From: Bradyrhizobium algeriense
GTDB lineage: Bacteria; Pseudomonadota; Alphaproteobacteria; Rhizobiales; Xanthobacteraceae
Length of the DNA stretch: 64,000 nt
NCBI RefSeq assembly: GCF_003062295.1
Contig: NZ_PYCN01000004.1
Coordinates: 186,001-250,000 of the forward strand
Reading direction: 5' to 3'
Position 1 is the stretch's first letter, and each line of letters opens with the position of its first letter. The notes under the pieces were generated by a model. The model worked only from the letters and a program-made list of their open reading frames with translations, did not search any database and was not told where the DNA came from. Made by a program: the position numbers and the translations under genes. Positions 36,201-44,672 of the stretch are shown one piece after another.

Positions 36201-36327
36201 GAGCGTGATGACTTTTCTTCGAATCGTCATCCCGCTCCATCTCTTTGATTTGAGCATGATCTCCGCGCAAACGCGTTCCGCGTTTGTCGCGAGGGAAAAC
36301 CGGTATCCACTTTTCCGGATCGTGCTC
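36201..36327. repeat. Two-hairpin dispersed repeat, copy 2
   Basis: Module A (GAGCGTGATGAC 36201-36212, GTCATCCCGCTC 36226-36237) and module B (GAGCATGATC 36252-36261, GATCGTGCTC 36318-36327). Compared with copy 1, module B carries an inserted GCAAACGCGTTCCGCGTTTG palindrome, so its loop is longer. Confidence 0.9.
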
Positions 36328-36522
36328 TAGTGGAGAGTCCGGACGCATCCCCGCCTTGGATGTAACGCTGCTATACGGGGCCGCTTTCCTATGCAGCGGA
36401 TCACGCCGGCGCTTACCGAAGCCTGAAAAAATGCAGCGCCACGAATACAGCGCCGATCCTCCTCCAAGAGAAGGTCGCGGTGAACGGTGGAAGTTGCGAA
36501 GGTTATCCGAGGCTACCTGCCG

Positions 36523-37149
36523 TCACTTCGGCGTCGCACAGTCGGAGAAGCCAGCCGTCGGATATAAGACGCAGAGCACCGTCCGCGGACGCGTGTAAGC
36601 GGTATCGTTAAAGGGGATGCCAGTCTTCGCCACCATATACCCGATGGCCGGTACATACCGGTAGCCGACCTCGCTCCAGATCACAAATGTCCCCTTGGCC
36701 GCGACGAGACCTGGCGGCAACGCCACAACATCACCCGGATTATGAGGCGCCGCCGCCGCGATCGTGACAACGCCTGCTGAACTGATCGTCAAACCCTTGC
36801 TCCACTGAACCCGAGCAACTCCCGAGGTTTTATCGACGTAAACCTCCGTGACCGAGGATATCAACGGCGATGGCGAATAGGGTGTCATGATCGCCTTTGC
36901 CGCTTCACCAAAACTCATGATATCGGCATCCGTCACACTCGCCATCTGAGACGTCAGATCGGAAAGCGTTCGCGCCACCTGGGTGGCCTTGCGATCCACG
37001 GCAATAGCCGACGATAACTCGACCACTCCGAAGTACATCACCACCATGATTGGAAAGACAAAAGCAAACTCGACGGCCGCGAGACCGCTGCAATCATCCA
37101 ACAGGCTGCGCACGCGAAGCGACATCTTCTGCATCGGGGATACCATCAT
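36523..37149 (-). CDS. TadE/TadF-like pilus assembly protein
   Basis: Pseudopilin-like minor component of the Tad pilus, 208 aa. The N-terminal cytosolic lead ends in the conserved GLAAVEFAFVFPIMVVMYFG segment (about 22-41), the TadE signature with a conserved glutamate, giving a single membrane helix. The rest is extracytoplasmic; two cysteines close to the C-terminus (VLCVLYPTAGFSDCATPK) could form a disulfide. The gap to the next TadE-like gene upstream is only 4 bp, so the two are co-transcribed. It is on the opposite strand to the main cpa operon. Confidence 0.85.
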   Translation of the reverse strand: MMVSPMQKMSLRVRSLLDDCSGLAAVEFAFVFPIMVVMYFGVVELSSAIAVDRKATQVARTLSDLTSQMASVTDADIMSFGEAAKAIMTPYSPSPLISSVTEVYVDKTSGVARVQWSKGLTISSAGVVTIAAAAPHNPGDVVALPPGLVAAKGTFVIWSEVGYRYVPAIGYMVAKTGIPFNDTAYTRPRTVLCVLYPTAGFSDCATPK

Positions 37150-37153
37150 CGCA

Positions 37154-37708
37154 TCACGGCTCTACATGAAAAGCGGCGGTCGCAGAGAGTAGCCGCTTGC
37201 TGCCGTTGAGATTTCCAATGTTGTAGCCGAGTTTGGTCACGAACAGCGGCCATTCATAGAAGGCGCGAACGACGATGGTATTCGGCGAGCCCGCTGGCGG
37301 CACAGAATATGAGAAAGGTCCGGTCAGGCTTCCACTGACGATCGGATCGGTAATCGTAATCGTGGTGCCTGGGGCAAAGACCTTCACATCCACAGTAATG
37401 TTCGCCAGATTGCCTGCGCAGTTGAACATCACCTTGATGCGATCGCAGAGTTTGGTCTTGAACGTAGTTTCGGTCATGGCGCTGTCGTGAGCCTCATGCG
37501 TGAGCATCAGCCGCGCGGCGTCCTGCGTTCCCTGCTCCAGAAGCTGGCCTGCGAAAAATACAATCGCCGTCTCGAGAATCGCAAACAGCATGCAGAAGAA
37601 CAACGGCGCAACCAGCGCGAACTCGACGGCGGCCGAGCCCCGTCGGTTGCGGCGAAATCGGTCCAGCGGATTTTTGACAGAGACGGTTGCAACAGCGGGT
37701 GACGACAT
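37154..37708 (-). CDS. TadE-like pilus assembly protein
   Basis: A 184-aa protein with RRNRRGSAAVEFALVAPLFF, the TadE-type N-terminal motif with charged residues before a membrane helix (about 22-50). The extracytoplasmic region has two cysteines (LCDRIKVMFNCAG). It probably pairs with the downstream protein 36523-37149 as a pseudopilin pair. Confidence 0.87.
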   Translation of the reverse strand: MSSPAVATVSVKNPLDRFRRNRRGSAAVEFALVAPLFFCMLFAILETAIVFFAGQLLEQGTQDAARLMLTHEAHDSAMTETTFKTKLCDRIKVMFNCAGNLANITVDVKVFAPGTTITITDPIVSGSLTGPFSYSVPPAGSPNTIVVRAFYEWPLFVTKLGYNIGNLNGSKRLLSATAAFHVEP

Positions 37709-38027
37709 CGAAAATCCCCAGACGGCAGCGGTTATCCGCCTGCAAGAACTATCTGAAAGTGATTGTGGAAGTGTTTCGTCGAACCGAAGCAGAGCGGTCC
37801 GGCCCGCTAACCGGCCGTTAACTGTCTTCAGAGGCCCTCACGCAGGCGGGATCGATTCGCGGAAAGGATGATGTGCTGACGCGCCGACAAGCTTGCGCCG
37901 AGCCGTCGGGAAGAACCGGCTGGGTGTCTAGAGCAAGGCGGAAAAATGGTTCGCGTGCAGAAATACGTCGGAGCAAAAACCGGAGCTTCGGTTCTGATTC
38001 GATCAGAACCGAAAGCGGTCAGTTTGC
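37709..38027. other. 319-bp gap between tadE-like and pilus N-domain genes
   Basis: No supported gene. It contains the terminator-like hairpin at 37974-38013 and must contain the promoter of the tadE pair; no clear promoter was recognised. Confidence 0.5.
37974..38013 (-). terminator. Probable terminator of the 38028-38519 gene
   Basis: Perfect 12-bp stem TTCGGTTCTGAT (37987-37998) / ATCAGAACCGAA (38002-38013), 3-nt loop. On the minus strand TTTTT follows 6-7 nt after the stem (37979-37975). The spacer before the T run makes this moderate. Confidence 0.5.
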
Positions 38028-38519
38028 CTATTTAGTCCCGGCGGCGGCGGCTTGACCGCTGAGAGAACCGGCCTGATCGATCGCGGTCTTGAAGTAGCCA
38101 TCGCCGTCGCCGAGTGTGACGCGGCGCTGGCAGATCGGCATGCAGCTATAGGATTCCCGCTCGACGCCGCGGTAGACGGTGACGAGCTGATCGGTCGGGC
38201 CTTCGACCTGGATCTGGCGGTCCACCAGCACCTCGCCGTTGCGGTCCATGGCGATGAAATTGGTCGCGCCGTAGCCCTTGCCGGTGACGACGACGATGCC
38301 GCCGCTCTGCAGGGTCACGTCTGCAATCAGCGGGTTTCCGACCACGATGGTGGAGACCTTGGCAGGAAGCTTCACGAGCTTTGCCTGATCGACATAGACG
38401 GCGATGCGGTCGGGATCGGGCGCGGCCAGGCAGACGGCCGGCCACAGCAGGAGACCTGCGGCGAGGGAACGCAATCCAAAACGCGCGTGCGCGCGAATAC
38501 GCTGGGACTTGAACGACAT
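38028..38519 (-). CDS. Stand-alone pilus formation N-terminal domain protein
   Basis: Exported 163-aa protein. The signal peptide (about 1-32, LRSLAAGLLLWPAVCLAAPD) is followed by a complete pilus/secretin N-terminal domain (DRIAVYVDQAKLVKLPAKVS, then GKGYGATNFIAMDRNGEVLV). The domain matches the N-terminal part of CpaC (46137-47603) but the secretin part is absent. Two cysteines (SCMPICQRR) near residue 130 could form a disulfide. Proteins of this kind are found beside Tad loci; a role in secretin assembly or as a periplasmic adaptor is inferred. Confidence 0.83.
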   Translation of the reverse strand: MSFKSQRIRAHARFGLRSLAAGLLLWPAVCLAAPDPDRIAVYVDQAKLVKLPAKVSTIVVGNPLIADVTLQSGGIVVVTGKGYGATNFIAMDRNGEVLVDRQIQVEGPTDQLVTVYRGVERESYSCMPICQRRVTLGDGDGYFKTAIDQAGSLSGQAAAAGTK

Positions 38520-38663
38520 ACTTTACCCCGGGGCATCAACAAGCCGGCAATGGCGATACGCAGCGGAACCGGCGCCCGACACGGTGAATCTGACGACAAT
38601 TCATGAACAAAGGGCAAATAGGCCCCGAAACGGGGCAAGAAATCCGCGGCAAGCGTGATTAAT

Positions 38664-38760
38664 AGATCATGATCTTCGCGCAAACGCGTTCCGGGTTTGG
38701 AAAACCGGCAACCGTGTTTCGCTTGCGACAAACGCGCTCCGCGTTTGCGCGCAGATCATG
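38664..38760. repeat. Dispersed repeat, copy 3 (partial)
   Basis: AGATCATGATCTTCGCGCAA at the left and GCGCGCAGATCATG at the right. The interior has two GCAAACGCG...GCGTTTG palindromes and GGAAAACCGG, shared with copies 1 and 2. Module A is absent. It directly abuts the stop codon of the downstream minus-strand gene. Confidence 0.8.
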
Positions 38761-38762
38761 TG

Positions 38763-39590
38763 CTATTTGCGGAACGGATAGGCCAGCTGCCCGATGATTT
38801 CGCGGGGAAACGAGGACTGATCGTCCACGCCATATTGGACCGGCAGCGTGCCTTTCGGCATCCGGAAGGTCCCGAACAGGATGTCCCAGAGCGGAAAGGT
38901 GCCCGCGAAATTGGTGTCGCCGCCCTCCTCGCGGGGGGTGTGGTGCCAGCGGTGAAACACCGGCGTCGCCACGACATATCTAAACGGGCCGAGTGTCCAG
39001 TTGAGGTTGGCGTGAACGAACGCCGAATGGAAGATGTTGAACGGCCCGAGCCAGAGCATCACGCCCGGCGAAATGCCGGCCATCAGCAGCACGACATCGA
39101 CCCCGATGGTACCTAACAGCAGGTTGACGGGGTGAAAGCGCGCCGCCGAGATCCAGTCCACATCCTCCGACGAGTGGTGGATGGCGTGGTATTTCCAGAA
39201 CCCGCCGCCATGGAACATGCGGTGCAGCCAGTACATCATGAAATCGGCCGCGATCAGGAACAGGATCGCCTGCAGCCATAGTGGCAGCCGCGACAGCGGG
39301 CCATGGCCGTTGTCGTAGAAGGCGATCAGCTCGTCGGCGTCGCGAATTCCAAACACCAGGGCGGCGCCGAGCACCAACAGCCCGATGCGGAACACGCGCG
39401 CGAACAGCGGCACCAGGAACCAGTAACAGATGTCGGTGACGAGCTCGCGCTTGCGCCACCAGGGCCTGCCGGGGTTACAGGCCCAGAAATGCGCCAGCAC
39501 CGAGAACACGAGCGCCAGCGCGATCGTGACCGGCACCACCTTGGCCAAGGTCTGGCCGAGCATCTCGACGACTTCGGTCGGCAGGTTCAT
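38763..39590 (-). CDS. Sterol desaturase / fatty acid hydroxylase family protein, copy A
   Basis: Integral membrane di-iron enzyme of 275 aa. The histidine clusters are HRMFH, HAIHHSSED and HRWHHT, spaced as in the fatty-acid hydroxylase superfamily, with four hydrophobic segments before and between them. Possible substrates are hopanoids, carotenoids or fatty acids; none is shown by sequence. It is very similar along its whole length to 41310-42137, with the membrane-protein gene 39703-41154 between the two. Confidence 0.9.
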   Translation of the reverse strand: MNLPTEVVEMLGQTLAKVVPVTIALALVFSVLAHFWACNPGRPWWRKRELVTDICYWFLVPLFARVFRIGLLVLGAALVFGIRDADELIAFYDNGHGPLSRLPLWLQAILFLIAADFMMYWLHRMFHGGGFWKYHAIHHSSEDVDWISAARFHPVNLLLGTIGVDVVLLMAGISPGVMLWLGPFNIFHSAFVHANLNWTLGPFRYVVATPVFHRWHHTPREEGGDTNFAGTFPLWDILFGTFRMPKGTLPVQYGVDDQSSFPREIIGQLAYPFRK

Positions 39591-39702
39591 TGCGACCGGC
39601 GTACCAGAATCCCTGCCTCGCCGCCAGTTCGCGCCTCCGGTTTCTACCCCGGATCAAGTCCGGGGCAGGCTTTCGCTCGAAGCGCTATGGAGATCGACCG
39701 GA

Positions 39703-41154
39703 TCAGTTGGCCGTGCGAACGTGCAGGACGGCGTTCTCATCGGCATAGGCGCGCCGCCAGCCGCCGATATGATCGAGCAGGCCGACCGCCGGGGTGTGCG
39801 GCGTCAGCAGCACGGCATCGATGTCCCACCTCTTGAGAATGTCGAGAAACTGGTTGACGTCCTTGAGCTGCATCGCGCGGTAATAGGCCATCTCGAACGC
39901 TTCGCCGTAGAGTTCGGCGCGCCCGTCGATGAAAACGGGCATCTGCCGCCAGATCAGATAGCCGCCGAACGGAAGATCGTTGAGAACCCGCTTGGAATTA
40001 TGCGCCCTTAGCGCATCGACGGCCGCGGCCGGCGACTGGCTTTCGGGCAAGGTAAAAGGGGTGTTGGCCGCGAGCAGCCATGTCCAGCCGCCGAGCAGGA
40101 CCATCACCGCGGCCATCACGGGCATCGGTGCGCCGGTACGGGCGAGCCAGGCCGGCCGCAGCGCGAACTGCGACGCCACCGGCGCGAGCACCACGATCGG
40201 CAGCAGCAGCGCGAAGATCTCGAGATTCCTGACATGCGACAGCGCCATGTGCAGCAGGCCCAGCACCAGCGCGATCCGCGGCGGCGACAGCTTGACGCCG
40301 CCGTAGAGCATGCCGGCGATCAGCGCGAGGATAGCCAGCTCGAACGCGCCGAACTTGCTGAAGTTCGCCGGCATCCATTCATAGATCAGATGCAGGAGCT
40401 CGCCGAGGTCGAGAATCTTGCGTGCGGCGAGGATCGATCCCCAGCCGTAAGGCGTGACGCAGCAGGCTGCCAGGGCGCCGATGCCGAACGCGGCCCAGCG
40501 CAGCATCAGCGATCTTTGTTGCGAGCGCTCGGCATTCCATAGCGCGTCGACCGCGAACGCACCGACCAGCACCAGGCCAAACACGAACCCGCCGTGCAGG
40601 TTCGCCCACAGCGCGATCAAGGGCAGCAGCCATGGCGACGGCGCCTGGCCGCGCTCGCTCGCCGACATCAGCCCGTCCGCCCACGCCAGCATGATCGGCA
40701 GCACCAGCACGTGCGGGCGCGCCAGAAAATGCTCCATTGAAAGCACCAGCGCCGCCATCGCGACGGCGACCGCATAGGCTGCGGGGATGCGGCGGCCAAG
40801 AATACGAACAAGCAAAGCGAAGGTCGCGGCGATGCAGCCCGCCGCGAGAACCACCGGCCCGGTCCAGCCCGCCAGATTGTAGCTCGTCGCATACAGCACC
40901 TGCGCCAACCAGGACGACGACGTCCACGGCTCGCCTGCCTTGGTGAAGGAGTAGATGTCGACGCGCGGCAACGCGTGGTGATCGAGGATCCATCGGCCCA
41001 CGGCGGTCTGCCAGTAGGTGTCGGAATCTCTCAGGAATATGCCGCCAATGCTCAACAGCAGCACGTAGACGACGATCCCGGCCCAGAGCCATGCAGGTAC
41101 CCGGCCGAGGATGGAGCGCCTCTCGTTGGTTGCTGCTGCAATACTTGTATTCAT
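39703..41154 (-). CDS. Polytopic membrane protein, GT-C glycosyltransferase-like
   Basis: Inner-membrane protein of 483 aa with about 10-11 hydrophobic helices. A first periplasmic loop has RDSDTYWQTAVGRWILDHHA with an acidic DSD motif, where GT-C enzymes hold their catalytic aspartate. A soluble C-terminal domain follows (FIDGRAELYGEAFEMAYYRA). This architecture suggests a lipid-linked sugar transferase, but no named family is certain. ATG at 41154 is preferred over 41229. It lies between the two desaturase paralogues, near the pilin gene. Confidence 0.7.
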   Translation of the reverse strand: MNTSIAAATNERRSILGRVPAWLWAGIVVYVLLLSIGGIFLRDSDTYWQTAVGRWILDHHALPRVDIYSFTKAGEPWTSSSWLAQVLYATSYNLAGWTGPVVLAAGCIAATFALLVRILGRRIPAAYAVAVAMAALVLSMEHFLARPHVLVLPIMLAWADGLMSASERGQAPSPWLLPLIALWANLHGGFVFGLVLVGAFAVDALWNAERSQQRSLMLRWAAFGIGALAACCVTPYGWGSILAARKILDLGELLHLIYEWMPANFSKFGAFELAILALIAGMLYGGVKLSPPRIALVLGLLHMALSHVRNLEIFALLLPIVVLAPVASQFALRPAWLARTGAPMPVMAAVMVLLGGWTWLLAANTPFTLPESQSPAAAVDALRAHNSKRVLNDLPFGGYLIWRQMPVFIDGRAELYGEAFEMAYYRAMQLKDVNQFLDILKRWDIDAVLLTPHTPAVGLLDHIGGWRRAYADENAVLHVRTAN

Positions 41155-41309
41155 GCCGGCAGCCCGCGAGCCGTCAGAAATCTCCGCCTGCGGCAGCCGG
41201 AATATCCCGCACGGGATGTCCAGAGCCATGCCGGGACGTCGGCAAGGCTGAAGGCTTTCTCGCGCTGGATCGCTCCGGCTTCAGTGCTCATGCGAAACTG
41301 CCGGCCTGA

Positions 41310-42137
41310 CTATTGGCGGAACGGATAAGCCAGTTGCCCGCCGATCTCGGTCGGGATCTCCTGATCGTCCACACCGTAACCGTCAGGCAGTCGGTTCTCC
41401 GGCATGCGGAACGTGCCGAACAGGATATCCCAGAGCGGGAAGGTGCCCGCGAAATTGGTATTGCCGCCCTCTTCGAGCGAGGTGTGATGCCAGCGATGGA
41501 AGACTGGCGTGGCAAGCACGTATTTGAACGGCCCGAGCGTCCAGTTCAGGTTGGCGTGCACGAAGGCGGAGTGGAAGGTCGTGAACGGTCCGACCCACAG
41601 CATGATGTTGGGAGAGATACCCGCTATCAGCAGGATGACGTCGACCAGGATCGTTCCGATAAACAGGTTGACGGGGTGAAATCGCGCCGCCGAGATCCAC
41701 TCCAGATCCTCCGAGGAATGATGGATGGCGTGGTATTTCCAGAACCCGCCGCCGTGAAACATGCGGTGCAGCCAGTACAGCATGAAGTCGGACGCAACGA
41801 GGAATAATATCGCCTGCACCCAGAGCGGAAGTTCCGACAGCGGCCCATGGCCATTGTCGTAGAACGCGATCAGTTCGTCGGTCTCATGAATGTTGAAGAG
41901 GACGGCGGCGCCGAGCACCAATAGCCCGATGCGGAAGATGCGCGCGAACACCGGCACGAAGAACCAGTAGCAGATGTCGGTGATGAGTTCGCGCTTGCGC
42001 CACCAGGGTTTGCCCGGATTGCAGGCCCAGAAGTGCGAGAGCACCGCAAACACAAGGCCGAGCGCGATCGTGACCGGCACGACCTTCGCCATCGTCTGGC
42101 CTATTACCTCGATGACTTCCATTGGCAGACTGGACAT
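41310..42137 (-). CDS. Sterol desaturase / fatty acid hydroxylase family protein, copy B
   Basis: A 275-aa paralogue of copy A with the same length and the same His clusters (HRMFH, HAIHHSSED, HRWHHT). The proteins are nearly identical in many stretches, e.g. HSAFVHANLNWTLGPF. Differences are spread through the protein, so both copies appear intact and functional. ATG at 42137 is chosen to match copy A; the frame could extend 5 codons upstream. It may be in one unit with 39703-41154 (about 155 bp gap). Confidence 0.9.
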   Translation of the reverse strand: MSSLPMEVIEVIGQTMAKVVPVTIALGLVFAVLSHFWACNPGKPWWRKRELITDICYWFFVPVFARIFRIGLLVLGAAVLFNIHETDELIAFYDNGHGPLSELPLWVQAILFLVASDFMLYWLHRMFHGGGFWKYHAIHHSSEDLEWISAARFHPVNLFIGTILVDVILLIAGISPNIMLWVGPFTTFHSAFVHANLNWTLGPFKYVLATPVFHRWHHTSLEEGGNTNFAGTFPLWDILFGTFRMPENRLPDGYGVDDQEIPTEIGGQLAYPFRQ

Positions 42138-42446
42138 GGCGGCCTCGTTCAATCGGAGGCTTCAGGGGTATCTGCTCGCGCTTAAGGAGCCGTGAATCAA
42201 CGGAGCCGACCGACGTAGCATGCGAGCACGACGAACGGCCTCTGCAGTCCGCTTGCATTTAATCGCATGCCTTAATGCGGTGTTTACTGTGCTCAAGAAC
42301 TGCAAGTTCCAAGCATTTTTGGGTGGTCGAATTAACTGCGTCGAAATTGTCGCACCCTAGGGTCGCGCCATGGTCACGGTGCTGAGAACGCCGGAAAGAC
42401 CAAACTTAAGTTCGACCAGCCACTGTGTACACAGGAGTTATCATCT
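42138..42446. other. Divergent upstream region of the pilin gene and desaturase copy B
   Basis: 309 bp with no gene. A/T-rich patches at 42258-42300 include TTAA elements (TTAATCGCATGCCTTAA), which resemble CtrA half-sites but are spaced 9 rather than 7 nt apart. The pilin promoter is expected here. No stronger motif was identified. Confidence 0.45.
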
Positions 42447-42611
42447 ATGAAGAATCTCGTTTCGCGTTTCGTGAAGGATGAGTCCGGCGCCACCGCCATC
42501 GAATACGGCCTGATTGCCGCCGGCATCGCGATCGCGATCATCACTGCCGTCAACGGCCTCGGCGGCAAGCTGTCGACCAACTTCAACACCATCTCGACCT
42601 CGCTGAAGTAA
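42447..42611 (+). CDS. Flp/Fap-type pilin subunit
   Basis: Major pilin of the Tad pilus, 54 aa, too short for usual gene-finding limits. The sequence MKNLVSRFVKDESGATAIEY, then GLIAAGIAIAIITAVNGLGG, has the prepilin cleavage site after the short basic leader (cut before ATAIEY by the CpaA peptidase), the conserved Glu-Tyr pair and one hydrophobic helix. AGGAG lies about 10 nt upstream of the ATG. A strong terminator follows (42636-42663), which allows high expression of the pilin separately from the export genes. Confidence 0.95.
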   Translation: MKNLVSRFVKDESGATAIEYGLIAAGIAIAIITAVNGLGGKLSTNFNTISTSLK

Positions 42612-42635
42612 GCGAAGCCTCACGCAGGTGCTTTA

Positions 42636-42663
42636 AAGGCCCCGGCAGCGCCGGGGCCTTTAT
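42636..42663 (+). terminator. Intrinsic terminator of the pilin gene
   Basis: Perfect 11-bp stem AAGGCCCCGGC (42636-42646) / GCCGGGGCCTT (42650-42660) with a 3-nt loop and a short T-rich end. Confidence 0.88.
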
Positions 42664-42775
42664 CGTTATTGGCCTTGACGGATGATCCGGATCACAGGGC
42701 TGCGGCGGAACACGCTTTACGCTTTGTTGAAAGCAGGCTGCTAGCCTGTCCACTCCTCCAACGTGCCAGCTTAGA

Positions 42776-44578
42776 ATGACCGTCAGCGAGAGGATGATGC
42801 CCCAAAGCGTTGTTCGGCCGGCTACGTGGCGCGGCGATGCCATGCTGGGACTGGCAGGGGCCCTGTTGGCGTTCTGCCTGCATGCGCTGGCCGGTTTCCC
42901 GACGCTTGCTGGCAATGGCGACAATGATAGCCTGCTCCGACTGGTCGAGATTCGCGACCTCATCGGCGGGCAGGGCTGGTTCGACCTGCACCAGTACCGC
43001 ATGGGCCCGGCGGGCGGCTTCGTAATGCACTGGTCACGCCTCGTCGATGCAACGATCGCGACGATCATCCTTGCGGTAACCGCCCTTACCGGAAAGCTGG
43101 CGACGGGCGAAACTTTCGCGCTGTTCGCCTGGACCACACCGTTGATGGCGGCGGCGCTGGCTTTCCTGCTGCGGATTGCGCGCACCGTCGGCAACGATTG
43201 GGCGGTGATGCCGGCCTTCATCATCTGCGCCGCCGCGCTTCACTTCAGCGGCGTCTTTGCGCCCGGCGATATCGACCACCACAATGTCCAGCTCACGCTC
43301 TGCCTCGCCGCCATCACCGCCCTGATCGTTGGACGCAGTTATTCGGCCGGGATCGCCGCAGGCGCCGCCTGCGCGTTGATGCTGGCCGTCGGCATGGAGA
43401 CCCTGCCCTACGTTGCCGTAGCCGGGCTGACCGCATCGGCGGCCTACCTGCTGGGCGAACGCGAGGAGGCTGCCAAGGCGGCAGGATTCGGGCTGGGCCT
43501 CGCCGGCGTCGGCCTTGCCGCCTTCGTTGCGACCGTGCCCGCGAGCGGCTGGCTCTCTCCCCATTGCGACGCCTATTCAATCCCGCAATTCGCTGTTGCG
43601 GCGATCTCCGGACTCGGCCTGGCAGCGACAGCGGCTTCTCCCGCGCTTGGCCGCAGCTTCGGCGGAAGGCTCGGGGCGTTGCTGGCGCTCGGTATCGCGG
43701 TTGCCGTCATTGCGGTGACAGTCTTTCCGCAATGCCTCGCCGATCCCTATGCCGCGCTCAATCCGAGGCTGCAGCAGTTCTGGCTGAACCAGGTGACCGA
43801 GGCGCAGTCCTTCTGGCGCGTGCTCTCCGACGATTGGGTCAAGGCCGCAGGCATTTACGTCACGCCCATCCTCGCGCTCGTCGTGCTCGGCTTGCGCCTG
43901 CGCCGGCGTAGCAACGCGGCGGGATGGATATTGATGGCATTCCTGACCGCAACCTTCGCCGTCAGCCTCTGGCAGGTGCGCGGGGCGACCTTCTCGCTGC
44001 CGCTCGCAGCCGTCGCGCTCGCGGCCTGGGTTGGCGACTGGCGACACCGCACCGCCTTGACCTCGGATCGCACCTCCATGCTGCGCATGGCGCTGGTCTG
44101 GCTGATTTCCCTGAATGTCACCTGGAGCGCGGCCGCCCATGCGGCCTCGGCCGCCCTCACAGAGACGGGCTCTGCGGCTACCCCCGCAGGTACATGCGAG
44201 CGTCCTGCCGACTACGCCCTCCTCGCTGCGCAGCCGCCGACCACCGTGCTTGCCATCTCCAACCTCGGCTCACCGATTCTGGCGCACACGCCTCATCGCG
44301 TGCTGGCCGGGCCTTATCACCGCAACGTCATCGGCAACCTGCTCGCGCTCGATGCATTCATGGGCACGGCAGAGCAGGCGCGACCGACGATCGAGAACAA
44401 CCGAATAGGACTTGTCGCCATATGCCGCGGCAACGCCGAGACGGCACTGCTGACCGCGCCTGCGCCTGCCGGCCTGCTCGCCGCGTTGACCCGCAGCGAG
44501 CCTCCGGACTGGCTCGAGAAGTTGCCGCAGGCGACAGGCGAGCCGCTCGAGATCTATCGCGTCCGACCGCGCAGTTGA
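42776..44578 (+). CDS. Polytopic membrane protein, GT-C/STT3-like
   Basis: Inner-membrane protein of 600 aa with about 11-12 helices and a C-terminal periplasmic domain. The first periplasmic loop has NGDNDSLLRLVEIRDLIGGQ with an acidic DND motif. A later loop has FAPGDIDHHNVQLTL, resembling the D-x-HH segment of oligosaccharyltransferase STT3/AglB/PglB enzymes. The C-terminal part has SPILAHTPHRVLAGPYHRN, seen in other GT-C membrane proteins. No WWDYG motif was seen. It sits between the pilin and prepilin peptidase genes, so a role in pilin glycosylation is conceivable but unproven. The start at 42776 is tentative; ATGs follow at 42794-42797. Confidence 0.72.
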   Translation: MTVSERMMPQSVVRPATWRGDAMLGLAGALLAFCLHALAGFPTLAGNGDNDSLLRLVEIRDLIGGQGWFDLHQYRMGPAGGFVMHWSRLVDATIATIILAVTALTGKLATGETFALFAWTTPLMAAALAFLLRIARTVGNDWAVMPAFIICAAALHFSGVFAPGDIDHHNVQLTLCLAAITALIVGRSYSAGIAAGAACALMLAVGMETLPYVAVAGLTASAAYLLGEREEAAKAAGFGLGLAGVGLAAFVATVPASGWLSPHCDAYSIPQFAVAAISGLGLAATAASPALGRSFGGRLGALLALGIAVAVIAVTVFPQCLADPYAALNPRLQQFWLNQVTEAQSFWRVLSDDWVKAAGIYVTPILALVVLGLRLRRRSNAAGWILMAFLTATFAVSLWQVRGATFSLPLAAVALAAWVGDWRHRTALTSDRTSMLRMALVWLISLNVTWSAAAHAASAALTETGSAATPAGTCERPADYALLAAQPPTTVLAISNLGSPILAHTPHRVLAGPYHRNVIGNLLALDAFMGTAEQARPTIENNRIGLVAICRGNAETALLTAPAPAGLLAALTRSEPPDWLEKLPQATGEPLEIYRVRPRS

Positions 44579-44672
44579 TGCCGGCCGGGCCGTTTTCCGA
44601 TCATTTACCTCTCGTCAATAGGCTGCGCTGACGCGCAGCGCGCTCTCTCCCAACCCAACGGGCCATTACGCC

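Larger units (their letters stand above)
35690..36522. other. 833-bp region without a supported gene
   Basis: The open frames here are built from repeat sequence and lack ribosome sites. The stretch holds two dispersed repeats (36064-36120 and 36201-36327). The remaining 35690-36060 and 36330-36520 show no promoter, RNA or coding signal I can support. Confidence 0.6.

Noticed and set aside
35829..36248. 139-codon plus-strand frame in the gap after the tadG-like gene
   Set aside because: Its 3' part is built from two copies of the dispersed repeat and it has no ribosome site.
42258..42290. CtrA-like TTAA-N-TTAA site upstream of the pilin gene
   Set aside because: The half-sites are separated by 9 instead of 7 nt, so it was not called as a CtrA box.
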